A stretch of 64,000 bases of DNA from Paraburkholderia domus (GCF_905220705.1 NZ_CAJNAT010000003.1:186001-250000), one strand, 5' to 3'; positions 11,488 through 20,328 are shown, counted from the stretch's first letter. Numbers and translations: made by a program. Notes: a model not told the origin generated them from the letters alone.

Positions 11488-11521
11488 ACTAGTTTCCGAG
11501 TGTCGCCAAAGTTTTACTAGA

Positions 11522-11555
11522 AAGCCCCGTACTGCCTTGTGCTGCGGGGCTTTTT
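11522..11555 (+). terminator. tRNA-Arg terminator
   Basis: AAGCCCCG and CGGGGCTT form an 8-bp stem ending in a five-T run, 34 bases after the tRNA CCA. Confidence 0.85.
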
Positions 11556-12006
11556 GCTGCCTTCGATATCGACGTTTGGCAGTGCACAACCCGGATTCCG
11601 CGAAGACATTGCCGAATGTCCCCCAGATACTTCCAAGACCACGAAACTCGCCCCTCCGCGCCGGCCTGAAAATCCAACGCCACTTGTCACGCAAGATGTA
11701 TCACCGCCGTGACCGCGGCGGCATGCTTGCGAACGACGCGCAAACGCGCATCGCACCAGCCAGAGCAAGCCACGCCGTGCGGTTCGGCGCTTCGTGCTGA
11801 CCCGGCAACGTTTGCGAAATGGCGCGCGGCAAGCATGGTGGAACCGGCGCACTGCGCCGGTTCCACCCTCGGTACACGAGAAATTGTTCACCGACGACCG
11901 TCCCCCAGATCAAGGATCGCCGAACATCCACAAAATCCATGCGGCATGCGAAAGCAACTTGCACGGCGGGGCCTAAAGTAATTCCAGCGGCCGCCGAAAA
12001 TCAGGC
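11556..12006. other. Region without a convincing gene downstream of tRNA-Arg
   Basis: About 450 bp between the tRNA terminator and the next small gene. The open frames here have no ribosome sites and Arg/Ser/Cys-rich compositions typical of noncoding GC-rich DNA. The stretch holds a strong palindrome at 11837-11867 and two copies of GTCCCCCAGAT (near 11616 and 11901). No second copy of the tRNA 3' end was seen, so there is no support for an integrated element, although a decayed remnant is possible. Confidence 0.5.
11837..11867. repeat. Perfect 15-bp inverted repeat with a 1-base centre
   Basis: GGTGGAACCGGCGCA, one C, then its exact complement. Such a dense palindrome could extrude as a cruciform or form an RNA hairpin; no T-run follows. 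It may be a REP-like dispersed element. Confidence 0.8.
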
Positions 12007-12216
12007 ATGGACAACGACGACCGCCTCCGCCCCGGCCACCCTCTTTATGAAGAAGCGATGGCCCTCGAATTGACCGTGCGCACTCTGCGTCACGCACAGG
12101 GCAAGAAGAATCCCGAAGACGTTCTCTATGGCTCACCTGCATGGGACGTCGTCAGCGAGCAGTTTGTGCGCGACCTTTATCGTGCGATGGGCGGCGATCC
12201 ACACAAGTTGCCTTGA
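12007..12216 (+). CDS. Small conserved-looking hypothetical protein
   Basis: 69 residues, acidic at the N-terminus, with balanced composition (LYEEAMALELTVRTL; WDVVSEQFVRDLYRAMGGD) and two likely amphipathic helices. The composition and the third-position G/C preference look coding, unlike the frames around it. No strong ribosome site precedes the ATG. It converges with the glutathione transferase gene after 43 bp. Function unknown. Confidence 0.6.
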   Translation: MDNDDRLRPGHPLYEEAMALELTVRTLRHAQGKKNPEDVLYGSPAWDVVSEQFVRDLYRAMGGDPHKLP

Positions 12217-12259
12217 GCCTGGCTAATCACCCTTCGACTGCCACGGCCGCTTTAGGAAA

Positions 12260-12967
12260 TCACGAAGGCCGCTTCGGAATCTCCAATCCCTTCGCCACCG
12301 CCGGACGCGCCACGAACGCAGCCAGCACCCGCTTCACATTCGAAAACTCGTCGATCCCGACCAGGTCCCCTGCTTCGTAGAAGCCGATCAGATTACGCAC
12401 CCACGGGAAGGTCGCGATATCGGCGATCGAGTACTTGTCGCCCAGGATCCAGTCGCGCCCTTTGAGCTGCTGATCCAGCACGGCAAGTAGCCGCTTCGAC
12501 TCGGCGATATAACGATCACGCGGGCGTTTGTCTTCGTATTCCTTGCCGGCGAACTTGTGGAAGAAACCCACCTGGCCGAACATCGGGCCGATGCCGCCCA
12601 TCTGGAACATCACCCACTGGATCGCTTCATAACGGCCAGCGCCGTCCTGCGGAATCAATTTGCCCGTTTTGTCCGCCAGATAGATCAGAATCGCGCCCGA
12701 TTCGAACAGCGGCAGCGGCTTGCCGTCAGGGCCGTTCGGATCGATGATCGCCGGAATCTTGTTGTTCGGATTCAGCGACAAAAACTCAGCGGACATCTGA
12801 TCGTTCGTATCGAAGCGCACGAGATGCGGCTCATACGGCAGACCAGTCTCTTCGAGCATGATCGACACCTTCACGCCGTTGGGCGTCGGCAGCGAATACA
12901 GCTGAATCCGGTCCGGATGCTCGGCAGGCCATTTCTTCGTGATCGGGAAGGCGGAGAGATCGGTCAT
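12260..12967 (-). CDS. Glutathione transferase, YghU/YfcG-like
   Basis: 235 residues. The N-terminal thioredoxin fold (residues 20-105) has IQLYSLPTPNGVKVSIMLEE, the cis-proline NPNNKIPAI and the glutathione-binding LFESGAILIYLA. The helical C-terminal domain has the DRYIAESKRLLAVLDQQL and WILGDKYSIADIATFPW signatures of the bacterial Nu-class group, which reduces disulfides and peroxides with glutathione. The start at 12967 opens directly on MTDLSAFPITKKWPAEHPD, as in the family; the ribosome site (AAGGGT) is weak and distant. The upstream-extended frame to 13072 looks noncoding. Confidence 0.92.
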   Translation of the reverse strand: MTDLSAFPITKKWPAEHPDRIQLYSLPTPNGVKVSIMLEETGLPYEPHLVRFDTNDQMSAEFLSLNPNNKIPAIIDPNGPDGKPLPLFESGAILIYLADKTGKLIPQDGAGRYEAIQWVMFQMGGIGPMFGQVGFFHKFAGKEYEDKRPRDRYIAESKRLLAVLDQQLKGRDWILGDKYSIADIATFPWVRNLIGFYEAGDLVGIDEFSNVKRVLAAFVARPAVAKGLEIPKRPS

Positions 12968-13182
12968 GGTGACGGTGTAACCCTTGTGCGTGAGTTGCGG
13001 CTGGAAATCGGAATCGGGAATCAGCGATCGGCCGGAAGACCGAAAAGAAAGACCCGAACGCGCGACCGCCAAATATAAACCGCCTCAGCACAACGCGTGC
13101 GAGCTCGCCTCAGTTCACCCTAACGCGAACGTGGCCACTCGACGCCCCGCCCTGCCGCACAACCTCAAGAAGGCACCAAGAC

Positions 13183-13404
13183 TCACCATAAGTCCTTGGT
13201 CGCCGTGCCGGCGCGCAGGTTATACCCTTCGCGCCACAATGCCGCGCCGACCGTCAGCAGCAGCGTCTTCTGCTCGCCGTCGAGTTGCTCCCACGTCGCC
13301 GCCAGCCAACTCGCAAAACTCGCACAGGTAGTTTCGAGGTCGACAGGCGCTTTGCCCTCCAGGTACTGCCGTTCGAACATCGAAAGCACTTTTTCGGGTG
13401 TCAT
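13183..13404 (-). CDS. Small hypothetical protein
   Basis: 73 residues from the ATG at 13404, which has a strong GGAGGAGG ribosome site. The sequence (EKVLSMFERQYLEGKAPV, then FASWLAATWEQLDGEQKTLL) looks helical and soluble with no known motif. The longer frame upstream of 13404 is Arg/Cys-rich and unlikely to be translated. It follows the GST promoter region and precedes the CsbD terminator. Function unknown. Confidence 0.75.
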   Translation of the reverse strand: MTPEKVLSMFERQYLEGKAPVDLETTCASFASWLAATWEQLDGEQKTLLLTVGAALWREGYNLRAGTATKDLW

Positions 13405-13590
13405 GGGCCGCCTCCTCCGTGTTGGATGCGCCAAGTCTAAAGGCGGCGCACAGCGCGCGGAGCGTTCGCGGCGTGGAACCCGGGTTACTCCCAGGCAAAA
13501 ACGGCGCGGCGTCTCGCGCCTGGCCGCCCATTTCTGATGCCTGACAACTGAAGCAACTGAAGCCCGGCATCCCACGCCCCGTAACAACAG

Positions 13591-13614
13591 AAAAAGGCGC
13601 CGCAGCGCCTTTTT
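13591..13614. terminator. Bidirectional terminator
   Basis: AAAAAGGCGC-CGCA-GCGCCTTTTT, a symmetric 10-bp stem with A- and T-runs on both sides. It ends the CsbD transcript on the minus strand. Confidence 0.85.
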
Positions 13615-13640
13615 CCCGTCAAGCGACATCGCAAGCCGGC

Positions 13641-13832
13641 TTACGGCGCATTGTGCTTTGCTCTGTCCTTGGCATCCTCTTTGGCGTCGCCATAGGCCTT
13701 TTGCACTTTGCCGGCGCCTTGTTGAAGGTCGCCCTTGAGCTCCTTACCCGGATTATTGGTGACCTTACCGACCACTTCGTTGACCTTGCCCTTCACCTGC
13801 TCGCCTACACCCTTTACCTGGTCCTTATTCAT
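13641..13832 (-). CDS. CsbD-family stress protein
   Basis: A 63-residue, highly hydrophilic Lys/Gly/Asn-rich protein (NKDQVKGVGEQVKGKVNE; VGKVTNNPGKELKGDLQQ) with the repeating KGK/KxxGD pattern of CsbD-like proteins. Relatives such as YjbJ are abundant and induced by general or osmotic stress; the molecular role is unknown. GGAG precedes the ATG by 7 bases, and a bidirectional terminator follows 27 bases past the stop. Confidence 0.92.
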   Translation of the reverse strand: MNKDQVKGVGEQVKGKVNEVVGKVTNNPGKELKGDLQQGAGKVQKAYGDAKEDAKDRAKHNAP

Positions 13833-14009
13833 GTTCGGCTCCGATATCTGGAATGCCGGCGCAACATTGCGCCAGTATCCCTAGGCCAGCAACGGGCGTG
13901 CCCGCGTCCGCCGCCACCGCGCTTCGCTCGATAAAGGCACTCGCAAAAATATTTCAAAAGAGCCCTAAAGTCCCGCCACACCGTGCCGTAAAGGTGCCAT
14001 GGAGGGGCT

Positions 14010-14336
14010 ATGGAACGCAGACTCAATACGCTGACAGGGTCGACCCAGGCGACGCTGATCGATCAGGACATCGCGCATATTGGGCGCGTAATGCGGCCGT
14101 CTTTACAAGGCGATTTGGGCGGACCGATTCTGCCGGCTACCTATTGGCGCACACGTCTGTACCAGTTGCTCGACAGCGGCAGCCTGTCCCATGCGCAACT
14201 GTGCGCGGTGGACAGCCTCCTGCTGCAACTCGACCGGTTCGAAACCGAACCCCAGCCTGCATGGAATGAACTGGCCCCGGCAGCCGCCGCGCTGTCCCAA
14301 CCGCTGCACCCCGTGGCCGTCGGCCATCCTGTTTGA
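14010..14336 (+). CDS. Hypothetical protein, 108 aa
   Basis: Soluble protein starting at ATG 14010 behind a strong GGAGGGG ribosome site. The centre (TYWRTRLYQLLDSGSLSHAQ; LCAVDSLLLQLDRFE) looks helical and leucine-rich; the C-terminus is Ala/Pro-rich. No recognised domain and no signal peptide. It lies alone between the CsbD gene and the methylase. A hairpin at 14401-14424 follows it, but the T-run is on the other strand. Confidence 0.72.
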   Translation: MERRLNTLTGSTQATLIDQDIAHIGRVMRPSLQGDLGGPILPATYWRTRLYQLLDSGSLSHAQLCAVDSLLLQLDRFETEPQPAWNELAPAAAALSQPLHPVAVGHPV

Positions 14337-14393
14337 CACGTTGCAAGCCTTGATGGCCAGCCTTCCGCGCCGGCCAGCCTGACCATTCCCCGC

Positions 14394-14424
14394 TAAAAAA
14401 AGGCCGCGAACCATGTCGCGGCCT
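14394..14424 (-). terminator. Minus-strand terminator with no annotated minus-strand gene
   Basis: AGGCCGCGA (14401-14409) pairs with TCGCGGCCT (14416-14424). The seven-base A-run at 14395-14401 makes a U-run only on the minus-strand transcript. No protein gene is on the minus strand upstream of it, which suggests a short untranslated RNA starting within the methylase leader. Confidence 0.65.
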
Positions 14425-14549
14425 GAACACGTCGCAACGCGGGGAATTCGCGTCACACCACAAGCCTACACGTCCAACTGTGACAGTCGCATTTAGGCGA
14501 AGGCGGTCTTGACCTGATCGGAAATTTTCTACTCGCGGTCAGCGAAAAT

Positions 14550-14606
14550 AGGAAAAAGGGACGACCTTAGGTCATAATGTCCGCAAAAATTCCCAGCAAG
14601 GACATC
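14550..14606 (+). promoter_or_regulatory. Candidate autoregulated promoter of the methylase
   Basis: A CATAAT -10-like element (14573-14578) abuts the palindrome GACCT-T-AGGTC (14563-14573). A second inverted pair, ATGTCC at 14578-14583 and GGACAT at 14600-14605, flanks the predicted start. The methylase carries an N-terminal HTH, and solitary C5 methylases of this layout are known to repress their own promoter, so an operator here is plausible. Confidence 0.4.
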
Positions 14607-14607
14607 C

Positions 14608-15891
14608 GTGACCCTCGCCGCACCGCTCGACCTGCTCAGACAGGCGCGCGCCCGCTTCACTCAACGCGAAATCGCCGCGCACGTCGGTAAGGACATCAAG
14701 ACGGTACGCCGCTGGGAAAAAGGCGAAACACCGTGTCCGTCGATGCTCGAACCCGCACTGCGCGATCTGTTGCACAGTAGCGGCCGGACGAAAGCCGGCG
14801 CGGCGGCAGGCGACGCCCAGTTCCGCTTCATCGATCTGTTTGCCGGCATCGGCGGTATCCGCATGGGTTTCGAGGCGCACGGCGGCGACTGCGTATTCAC
14901 AAGCGAGTGGAACGATTTCTCCACCAAGACCTATCGCGAGAACTACCCTGCCGGCGGCGAGCATGCGCTGATCGGCGATATCGTCTCGTTTCCCGCCGAA
15001 GAGGTGCCGAGCCACGACGTGCTGCTCGGCGGCTTTCCGTGTCAGCCGTTCTCGATTGCCGGCGTCAGCAAGAAAAACGCGCTGGGGCGGCCGCACGGTT
15101 TCGAGTGCACGACGCAGGGCACGTTGTTTTTCGACGTCGCGCGAATCATCGCGGCAAAGCGCCCCGCCGCGTTCCTGCTGGAAAACGTGAAGAATCTGCT
15201 TTCGCACGATAAAGGCCGCACCTTCGACGTGATCCTGCAGACCTTGCGCGACGAGCTCGGCTACGAAGTGCACTACCGCGTGGTCGACGGCCAGCATTTC
15301 ACGCCGCAGCATCGGGAGCGCATCATCATCGTCGGCTTTCGCGGCAAGACGTCGTTCTCGTGGGACGATCTGCGCCTGCCGGAAAGCGGCCCGCGCCTCG
15401 GCTCGATCCTGCATCGCACGGACGGCAGCGAACCGGTGCTGGCGTGGGACCACGATCGTTTCTTCGACCACACCGCCAAACGCGTACAGCCGAAGTACAC
15501 GCTCACGCCCAATCTCTGGACCTATCTGCAAAACTACGCGGCGAAGCATCGCGCAGCGGGGAACGGCTTTGGCTTCGGCATGGCTTATCCCGACAGCGTC
15601 ACGCGCACGCTCTCCGCGCGTTATCACAAGGACGGCTCGGAGATTCTCGTCTATCAGGGCGAGCAGTCGCGGCCGCGGCGCCTCACGCCGCGCGAATGTG
15701 CCCGGCTGATGGGCTTTCCGGATACCTTCAGGATTCCGGTCAGCGACACACAGGCTTACCGGCAATTCGGCAACAGTGTCGTCATGCCCGTAATGCGGGA
15801 AATGGCGCGCATCATGCTGCCGCATGTGCAAACCCTGCTCGCCGAGGAAACGCACAATGGATCGAAGCAAGCCCTTTCGCTCTACTCCTGA
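14608..15891 (+). CDS. dcm: DNA cytosine-5 methyltransferase with N-terminal HTH (Dcm-like)
   Basis: 427 residues from GTG 14608, with AAGGA 6-10 bases upstream. Residues 7-50 ([19 protein letters not shown], then [10 protein letters not shown]) form an XRE-like helix-turn-helix. The C5-methylase core follows: motif [16 protein letters not shown], motif [11 protein letters not shown] with catalytic Cys near residue 145, motif VI ENVKNL, motif VIII QHRERI, a target-recognition region, and motifs IX-X ([20 protein letters not shown]). Together with vsr 30 bp downstream this points to CCWGG methylation as in Dcm, though specificity is not readable. No restriction gene is adjacent. Confidence 0.92.
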   Translation: MTLAAPLDLLRQARARFTQREIAAHVGKDIKTVRRWEKGETPCPSMLEPALRDLLHSSGRTKAGAAAGDAQFRFIDLFAGIGGIRMGFEAHGGDCVFTSEWNDFSTKTYRENYPAGGEHALIGDIVSFPAEEVPSHDVLLGGFPCQPFSIAGVSKKNALGRPHGFECTTQGTLFFDVARIIAAKRPAAFLLENVKNLLSHDKGRTFDVILQTLRDELGYEVHYRVVDGQHFTPQHRERIIIVGFRGKTSFSWDDLRLPESGPRLGSILHRTDGSEPVLAWDHDRFFDHTAKRVQPKYTLTPNLWTYLQNYAAKHRAAGNGFGFGMAYPDSVTRTLSARYHKDGSEILVYQGEQSRPRRLTPRECARLMGFPDTFRIPVSDTQAYRQFGNSVVMPVMREMARIMLPHVQTLLAEETHNGSKQALSLYS

Positions 15892-15921
15892 GCGGCCTGA
15901 CCCGTTACTCAGGCGCTGACG

Positions 15922-16368
15922 ATGGTCGATATCGTCGACAGCGCAACGCGCAGCCGGATGATGTCCGGCATTCGCGGCCGCAACACGAAACCGGAAATCC
16001 TGATCCGCAGCCTGCTGCATGGCCAGGGCTTTCGTTTCCGTCTGGACGCGCGCGATCTGCCGGGGCGCCCAGACATCGTGCTGCCGCGCTACCACGCCGT
16101 CGTACTCGTGCACGGGTGCTTCTGGCACGGCCACGACTGCCATCTTTTCAAATGGCCGCAAACACGGCCCGAGTTCTGGCGCGACAAGATCGGCCGCAAT
16201 CGCAGCAACGACGACAAGGTTCGAGCGGCATTGCTCGCGAGCGGCTGGCGCGTCGGGGTGGTGTGGGAATGCGCGTTGCGAGGTGCGAATCGCGATATCG
16301 ACGGCGTGTTACAGCGGTTGGTCGAGTGGCTGAAGAGCGATGCGCCAAGCTTCGAGGAACGCAGCTGA
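15922..16368 (+). CDS. vsr: Very short patch repair endonuclease
   Basis: A 148-residue endonuclease that nicks 5' of the T in T:G mismatches left by deamination of methylated cytosine, protecting Dcm-type sites. The Vsr hallmarks are present: RSRMMSGIRGRNTKPE, GRPDIVLPRYHAVVLVHGCF with catalytic Asp51, the WHGHDC zinc/His motif, and WPQTRPEFWRDKI. It sits 30 bp after the methylase stop and is surely co-transcribed with it, the usual dcm-vsr pairing. Confidence 0.97.
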   Translation: MVDIVDSATRSRMMSGIRGRNTKPEILIRSLLHGQGFRFRLDARDLPGRPDIVLPRYHAVVLVHGCFWHGHDCHLFKWPQTRPEFWRDKIGRNRSNDDKVRAALLASGWRVGVVWECALRGANRDIDGVLQRLVEWLKSDAPSFEERS

Positions 16369-16563
16369 AAGCTGCTTGTAGCCTGCCCGGCTCGAGCGAA
16401 TAGTGGCGCCGCTGGTGATACACTCGATTGGCTAACTCGGGGTATTTTTTGCGTGCCGGCGCGGCCACAATCCGCCAGCACCCTGCAACAGTCCAATTGC
16501 AGGCCTGCAGCAAAAAGACACACCCCCGACTATCCCAGAACCACTCAAGAAGGGAGGCACACA

Positions 16564-17067
16564 ATGGCTGATTTCCGTCTCTGGTCCGACGATTTCCCCA
16601 CCAACGGCTTTATGCCGAAAGCCCACGAATACCACGACAAGGCCTTCGGCGTGGATGGCGAGAACATCTCGCCCGCGTTGCAGTGGGATGCGCCGCCGGC
16701 CGACACTCAAAGCTTCGCACTCACCGTTCACGATCCCGACGCGCCCACCGGCAGTGGCTTCTGGCACTGGGTCGTCGTCAACATTCCGGCTGACGTCCGC
16801 TCACTGCCGCGCAACGCCGGCAGGGCCGATGGCTCGCTGCTGCCGCAAGGCGCGCTGCAGGTGCGCAACGACTACGGCACGGTCGGCTTCGGCGGCGCCG
16901 CGCCGCCGCGTGGCGACAGGACGCATCGCTACATCTTCCGCCTGCATGCGCTGAAGGTGCCGCACCTGCCGATCAATGCGGACACCACCAATGCGGTGGC
17001 GCGTTTCATGACACATCTGAACGAGCTCGACTCGACCACCCACACTGGTCTGTACGAACTCAAATAA
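16564..17067 (+). CDS. YbhB/YbcL-family PEBP protein
   Basis: 167-residue phosphatidylethanolamine-binding-protein homologue. The ligand-pocket signatures are visible: GENISPALQWD, TVHDPDAPTGSGFWHWVVVNIP, then GAAPPRGDRTHRYIFRLHAL. No signal peptide, so probably cytoplasmic, like E. coli YbhB. The family is widespread but its bacterial role is unclear. The start at 16564 is set by AAGGGAGG; the longer frame from 16453 lacks support. A perfect 12-bp hairpin follows 11 bases past the stop. Confidence 0.94.
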   Translation: MADFRLWSDDFPTNGFMPKAHEYHDKAFGVDGENISPALQWDAPPADTQSFALTVHDPDAPTGSGFWHWVVVNIPADVRSLPRNAGRADGSLLPQGALQVRNDYGTVGFGGAAPPRGDRTHRYIFRLHALKVPHLPINADTTNAVARFMTHLNELDSTTHTGLYELK

Positions 17068-17078
17068 CGCATGAGACG

Positions 17079-17114
17079 CGATGCCGGGGCGCTGTAGCAA
17101 CAGCCCCGGCATCG
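17079..17114 (+). terminator. Strong hairpin after the PEBP gene
   Basis: CGATGCCGGGGC and GCCCCGGCATCG form a perfect 12-bp stem with a 12-base loop, 11 bases past the stop codon. No T-run follows, so termination may be inefficient or the stem may protect the mRNA end. Confidence 0.6.
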
Positions 17115-17242
17115 TCGCTGCATGCCGTCTTGTCTTTCCGGGGCGGCACGCAGCGCGCGTGGTTCATCGCTGGATCGACGCGCCGCCCCACTCCAATTCC
17201 AAAAGAACGATGCACGCACAACCATCGCGCAAGGACAGTTCG

Positions 17243-18661
17243 ATGCCGGCCGATGCCGCCTCAGCCCCACTCACTGCCGGCACATCGCTCGCGGACAGCC
17301 CCGAACAAGGCTTGCCGATTCCGCAACGCTACTGGGCGATGCTGGTTATCGCCCTCGCCCTCACGCTGGCAGTGCTCGACAGTGCGATCGCCAACGTAGC
17401 GCTGCCGACCATCGCCCGCAATCTGCATGCAAGTGCAGCCGGCTCGATCTGGGTCGTCAACGCTTACCAGCTCGCCATCACCATTTCGCTGCTGCCGCTC
17501 GCGTCGCTCGGCGATCGCATCGGCTACCGGCGCATCTATCTGGCCGGGCTGATCCTGTTCACGGTGGCGTCGTTCGGTTGCGCGCTGTCCACCTCGCTGT
17601 CGACGCTAGCGCTCGCCCGTGTGGTCCAGGGCTTCGGCGCGGCGGGCGTCATGAGCGTGAACACCGCGCTCGTGCGCATGATCTACCCGCCCGCGCAGCT
17701 CGGGCGCGGCGTTGCCATCAACGCGATGGTCGTTGCGGTATCGTCCGCGGTCGGGCCGACGGTCGCCTCAGGGGTGCTCGCCGTCGCCTCGTGGCCGTGG
17801 CTGTTCGCGATCAATGTGCCGATCGGGATTGCGGCGATCGTCGGCGGCTTCAAGGCGCTGCCGATGAATCCTGGCCACGAGTCTCCGTATGATTATCTGA
17901 GCGCGGTAATGAACGCGCTTGTATTCGGCCTGCTGATTTTCGCCGTCGACGGTCTCGGTCACGGCGAGCGCTTCGGCTTGGTTGCCGCGGAAGCACTCGG
18001 CGCGGTGGTGATCGGCTACTTCTTCGTGCGCCGTCAATTGACCCAGCCCGCACCGCTGCTGCCGATCGATTTGCTGAGGATTCCGGTGTTCGCCTTGTCG
18101 ATCGGCACCTCGGTCTGTTCGTTCTGCGCGCAGATGCTGGCCTTCGTGTCGTTGCCGTTTCTGTTGCAGGACACGCTCGGCTTCTCGCAGGTCGATACCG
18201 GTTTGCTGATGACGCCGTGGCCGGCGGTGATCATCATCGCCGCGCCAATTGCCGGTGTGCTGTCAGACAAGGTGTCGTCCGGATGGCTTGGCGGCGTCGG
18301 ACTCGTGGCGATGACAGCGGGCCTGCTGCTGCTCGCCACCCTCGGCGCACATCCCGAGCCCATGCAGATCGCGTGGCGCATGGCGCTGTGCGGCGCGGGC
18401 TTCGGGATTTTCCAGTCGCCCAACAACCGGACGATGTTGTCCGCCGCCCCGCGCGAGCGCAGCGGCGGCGCGAGCGGCATGCTCGGCACCGCGCGCCTCA
18501 CCGGACAGACGCTCGGCGCGGCGTTGGTCGCGCTGATCTTCGGCATCGCGCCGCAGCATGGGCCGACCATCGTGCTGTATGTGGCTGCGTGCTTTTCAGC
18601 GGTCGCCGCCGTGGTCAGCACGCTGCGAGTGATGCAGCGCGTGAACGTGCAAACTGCGTGA
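17243..18661 (+). CDS. MFS drug exporter, DHA2 (14-helix) family
   Basis: 472 residues with 14 hydrophobic segments. Motif A-like GDRIGYRRIYLAG follows helix 2. Helix 1 carries the LDSAIANVALPTI signature (motif D1), and LARVVQGFGAAGVMS is motif B. These identify the DHA2 H+-antiporter family (EmrB/QacA/SmvA), closest by eye to the SmvA/QacA subgroup, which exports cationic biocides and dyes. The start at 17243 has AAGGACAG upstream; an in-frame ATG at 17210 is an alternative. No regulator is adjacent. Confidence 0.88.
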   Translation: MPADAASAPLTAGTSLADSPEQGLPIPQRYWAMLVIALALTLAVLDSAIANVALPTIARNLHASAAGSIWVVNAYQLAITISLLPLASLGDRIGYRRIYLAGLILFTVASFGCALSTSLSTLALARVVQGFGAAGVMSVNTALVRMIYPPAQLGRGVAINAMVVAVSSAVGPTVASGVLAVASWPWLFAINVPIGIAAIVGGFKALPMNPGHESPYDYLSAVMNALVFGLLIFAVDGLGHGERFGLVAAEALGAVVIGYFFVRRQLTQPAPLLPIDLLRIPVFALSIGTSVCSFCAQMLAFVSLPFLLQDTLGFSQVDTGLLMTPWPAVIIIAAPIAGVLSDKVSSGWLGGVGLVAMTAGLLLLATLGAHPEPMQIAWRMALCGAGFGIFQSPNNRTMLSAAPRERSGGASGMLGTARLTGQTLGAALVALIFGIAPQHGPTIVLYVAACFSAVAAVVSTLRVMQRVNVQTA

Positions 18662-18774
18662 GCGCGAGGCAGGCTTCAGCGCTTGCCGATCTGAGTGGGT
18701 TGTTGCCGGACTACGTTGCAAGCCTAAGCGCGCTACCGGCGTGAGCAGGTTATCCGCTTGAACCCGGATACAAC

Positions 18775-18814
18775 AAGGGCGCGAAATCGCATGCTGCGGT
18801 CCGCGCCCTTTTTT
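18775..18814 (+). terminator. Terminator after the MFS exporter
   Basis: AAGGGCGCG (18775-18783) pairs with CGCGCCCTT (18802-18810) followed by a T-run, about 115 bases past the MFS stop. Confidence 0.8.
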
Positions 18815-18897
18815 AATGCTTCGGTCTTATCCAAACAATTCGACGTGATCAGCGCGCGCGGTCATTGAAGGAATCCATGCCGCCGTCGATGATGCGG

Positions 18898-20328
18898 CTA
18901 CGACGACGATGCCGTCACGTCAGCGAGCTTTACCGCTTTGGCCGTCACTGAAGCGGCGGTCGCGACGTTGCGCAGATCGCCAAGAAACGTATCGCGCCAG
19001 ACCGACAGATTGTTCTCGCGCATCGGCGCCATCATGTCCGCATGACGCGCCTGACGCTCGGCGAGCGACATCGATAGCGCGCGCTCCAGCGCCTCGGCCA
19101 TCTGCGACAGATCGAACGGATTGACGACCAGCGCACCCGGCAGTTGCTCGGCCGCGCCGGCAAATTGCGACAACACGAGTACGCCCGGATCCGCCGGATC
19201 CTGCGATGCGACGTACTCCTTCGCGACCAGGTTCATCCCGTCGCGCAGCGGCGTCACATAGCCGACCTGCGATTGACGGAACAGCGCCATTAGCAGATTG
19301 CGCTCGTACTTGCGGTTCAGATACTGGATCGGCGTCCAGTCCAGTTGCGCGAACCGGCCGTTGATGCGGCCCGCTTCACCCTCCAGCGTCTGACGAATGC
19401 GCTGGTAGGTCGCCACGTCCGCGCGTGTCGGCGGCGCGATCTGCACCAGCGATACGCGTCCATGCCATCCCGGTGCATTCAGCAGCAGCCGTTCGAACGC
19501 CTGAAAGCGCTCCACCAAACCCTTCGAATAATCGAGCCGGTCGACGCTCATGATCAGCTTGCGTCCGCGCATGCCGTCACGCAGGCTGCGCACCGGCTTG
19601 CGGTCGGTGAACTGCTCGGCGGCCTTGGCGATCGCATCGGGATAGATTCCGATCGGGTACGCACCCACTTTCAGGAAGCGGTTGTAGGCGTGCACCATGC
19701 CGTCTTCGCTCGAGGTGCCGTGCTGGCCGCGCTCGATAAAGTCGACGAACGACTGCCGGTCCGCCTCGGTCTGGAAACCGATCACGTCGTAGCTGCACAT
19801 CGCCTTGACCAATTCCTCGTGCGGCGGAATCGTACGAAGTACTTCCGGAACCGGAAAGGGAATATGCAGGAAGAAGCCGATTGGATTCTTCACGCCGAGC
19901 TCACGCAGACAACGCGCGAACGGCAGCAGGTGATAGTCGTGTACCCAGACGATGTCATCGGGCTTGAGCAGCTCCTTGAGCTGTTTGGCGAGCGTCGCAT
20001 TGACGCGCTGATAGCCCGCGTATTCCTGGCGGTCGTAGCGCGACAGGTCGTTGCGATAGTGGAACGTCGGCCACAGTGTCGCGTTGGAGAAGCCGCGATA
20101 GTACTGGTCATAGTCGCGCTTGGTGAGGCCCACCGTCGCGTACGTCACATTGCCCTGCTTTTCGATCACCGGAGCGGACGGCTCACTGACCGTCTCGCCG
20201 CTCCAGCCGAACCAGACTCCGCCGGTTTCCTTCAACGCGTCCAGCACGCCGATCGCGAGGCCGCCTGCTGCGGGGCGGCCTTCCTGGATCGGCGCCACAC
20301 GATTCGATACCACGATCAGTCTGCTCAT
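18898..20328 (-). CDS. otsA: Alpha,alpha-trehalose-phosphate synthase (UDP-forming)
   Basis: 476 residues of the GT20 family. It makes trehalose-6-phosphate from UDP-glucose and glucose-6-phosphate for osmotic and desiccation protection. Visible signatures are the N-terminal RLIVVSNRVAP, GWSG, the YYRGFSNATLWPTFHY segment, WVHDYHLLPF, the RLDYSKGLVERFQAFE phosphate-binding motif, and PLRDGMNLVAKEYVA near the C-terminus. GGTGGAG precedes the ATG. The phosphatase otsB is not adjacent, so dephosphorylation must be encoded elsewhere. Confidence 0.97.
   Translation of the reverse strand: MSRLIVVSNRVAPIQEGRPAAGGLAIGVLDALKETGGVWFGWSGETVSEPSAPVIEKQGNVTYATVGLTKRDYDQYYRGFSNATLWPTFHYRNDLSRYDRQEYAGYQRVNATLAKQLKELLKPDDIVWVHDYHLLPFARCLRELGVKNPIGFFLHIPFPVPEVLRTIPPHEELVKAMCSYDVIGFQTEADRQSFVDFIERGQHGTSSEDGMVHAYNRFLKVGAYPIGIYPDAIAKAAEQFTDRKPVRSLRDGMRGRKLIMSVDRLDYSKGLVERFQAFERLLLNAPGWHGRVSLVQIAPPTRADVATYQRIRQTLEGEAGRINGRFAQLDWTPIQYLNRKYERNLLMALFRQSQVGYVTPLRDGMNLVAKEYVASQDPADPGVLVLSQFAGAAEQLPGALVVNPFDLSQMAEALERALSMSLAERQARHADMMAPMRENNLSVWRDTFLGDLRNVATAASVTAKAVKLADVTASSS

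Noticed and set aside
11413..11560. Integration site (att) at the 3' end of tRNA-Arg
   Set aside because: No second copy of the tRNA 3' segment and no integrase-like gene within the window.
12831..13091. Extended or alternative proteins over the GST start and small-gene leaders
   Set aside because: The added N-termini are Arg/Ser-rich and lack ribosome sites; the internal starts chosen fit their families or have strong Shine-Dalgarno sequences.
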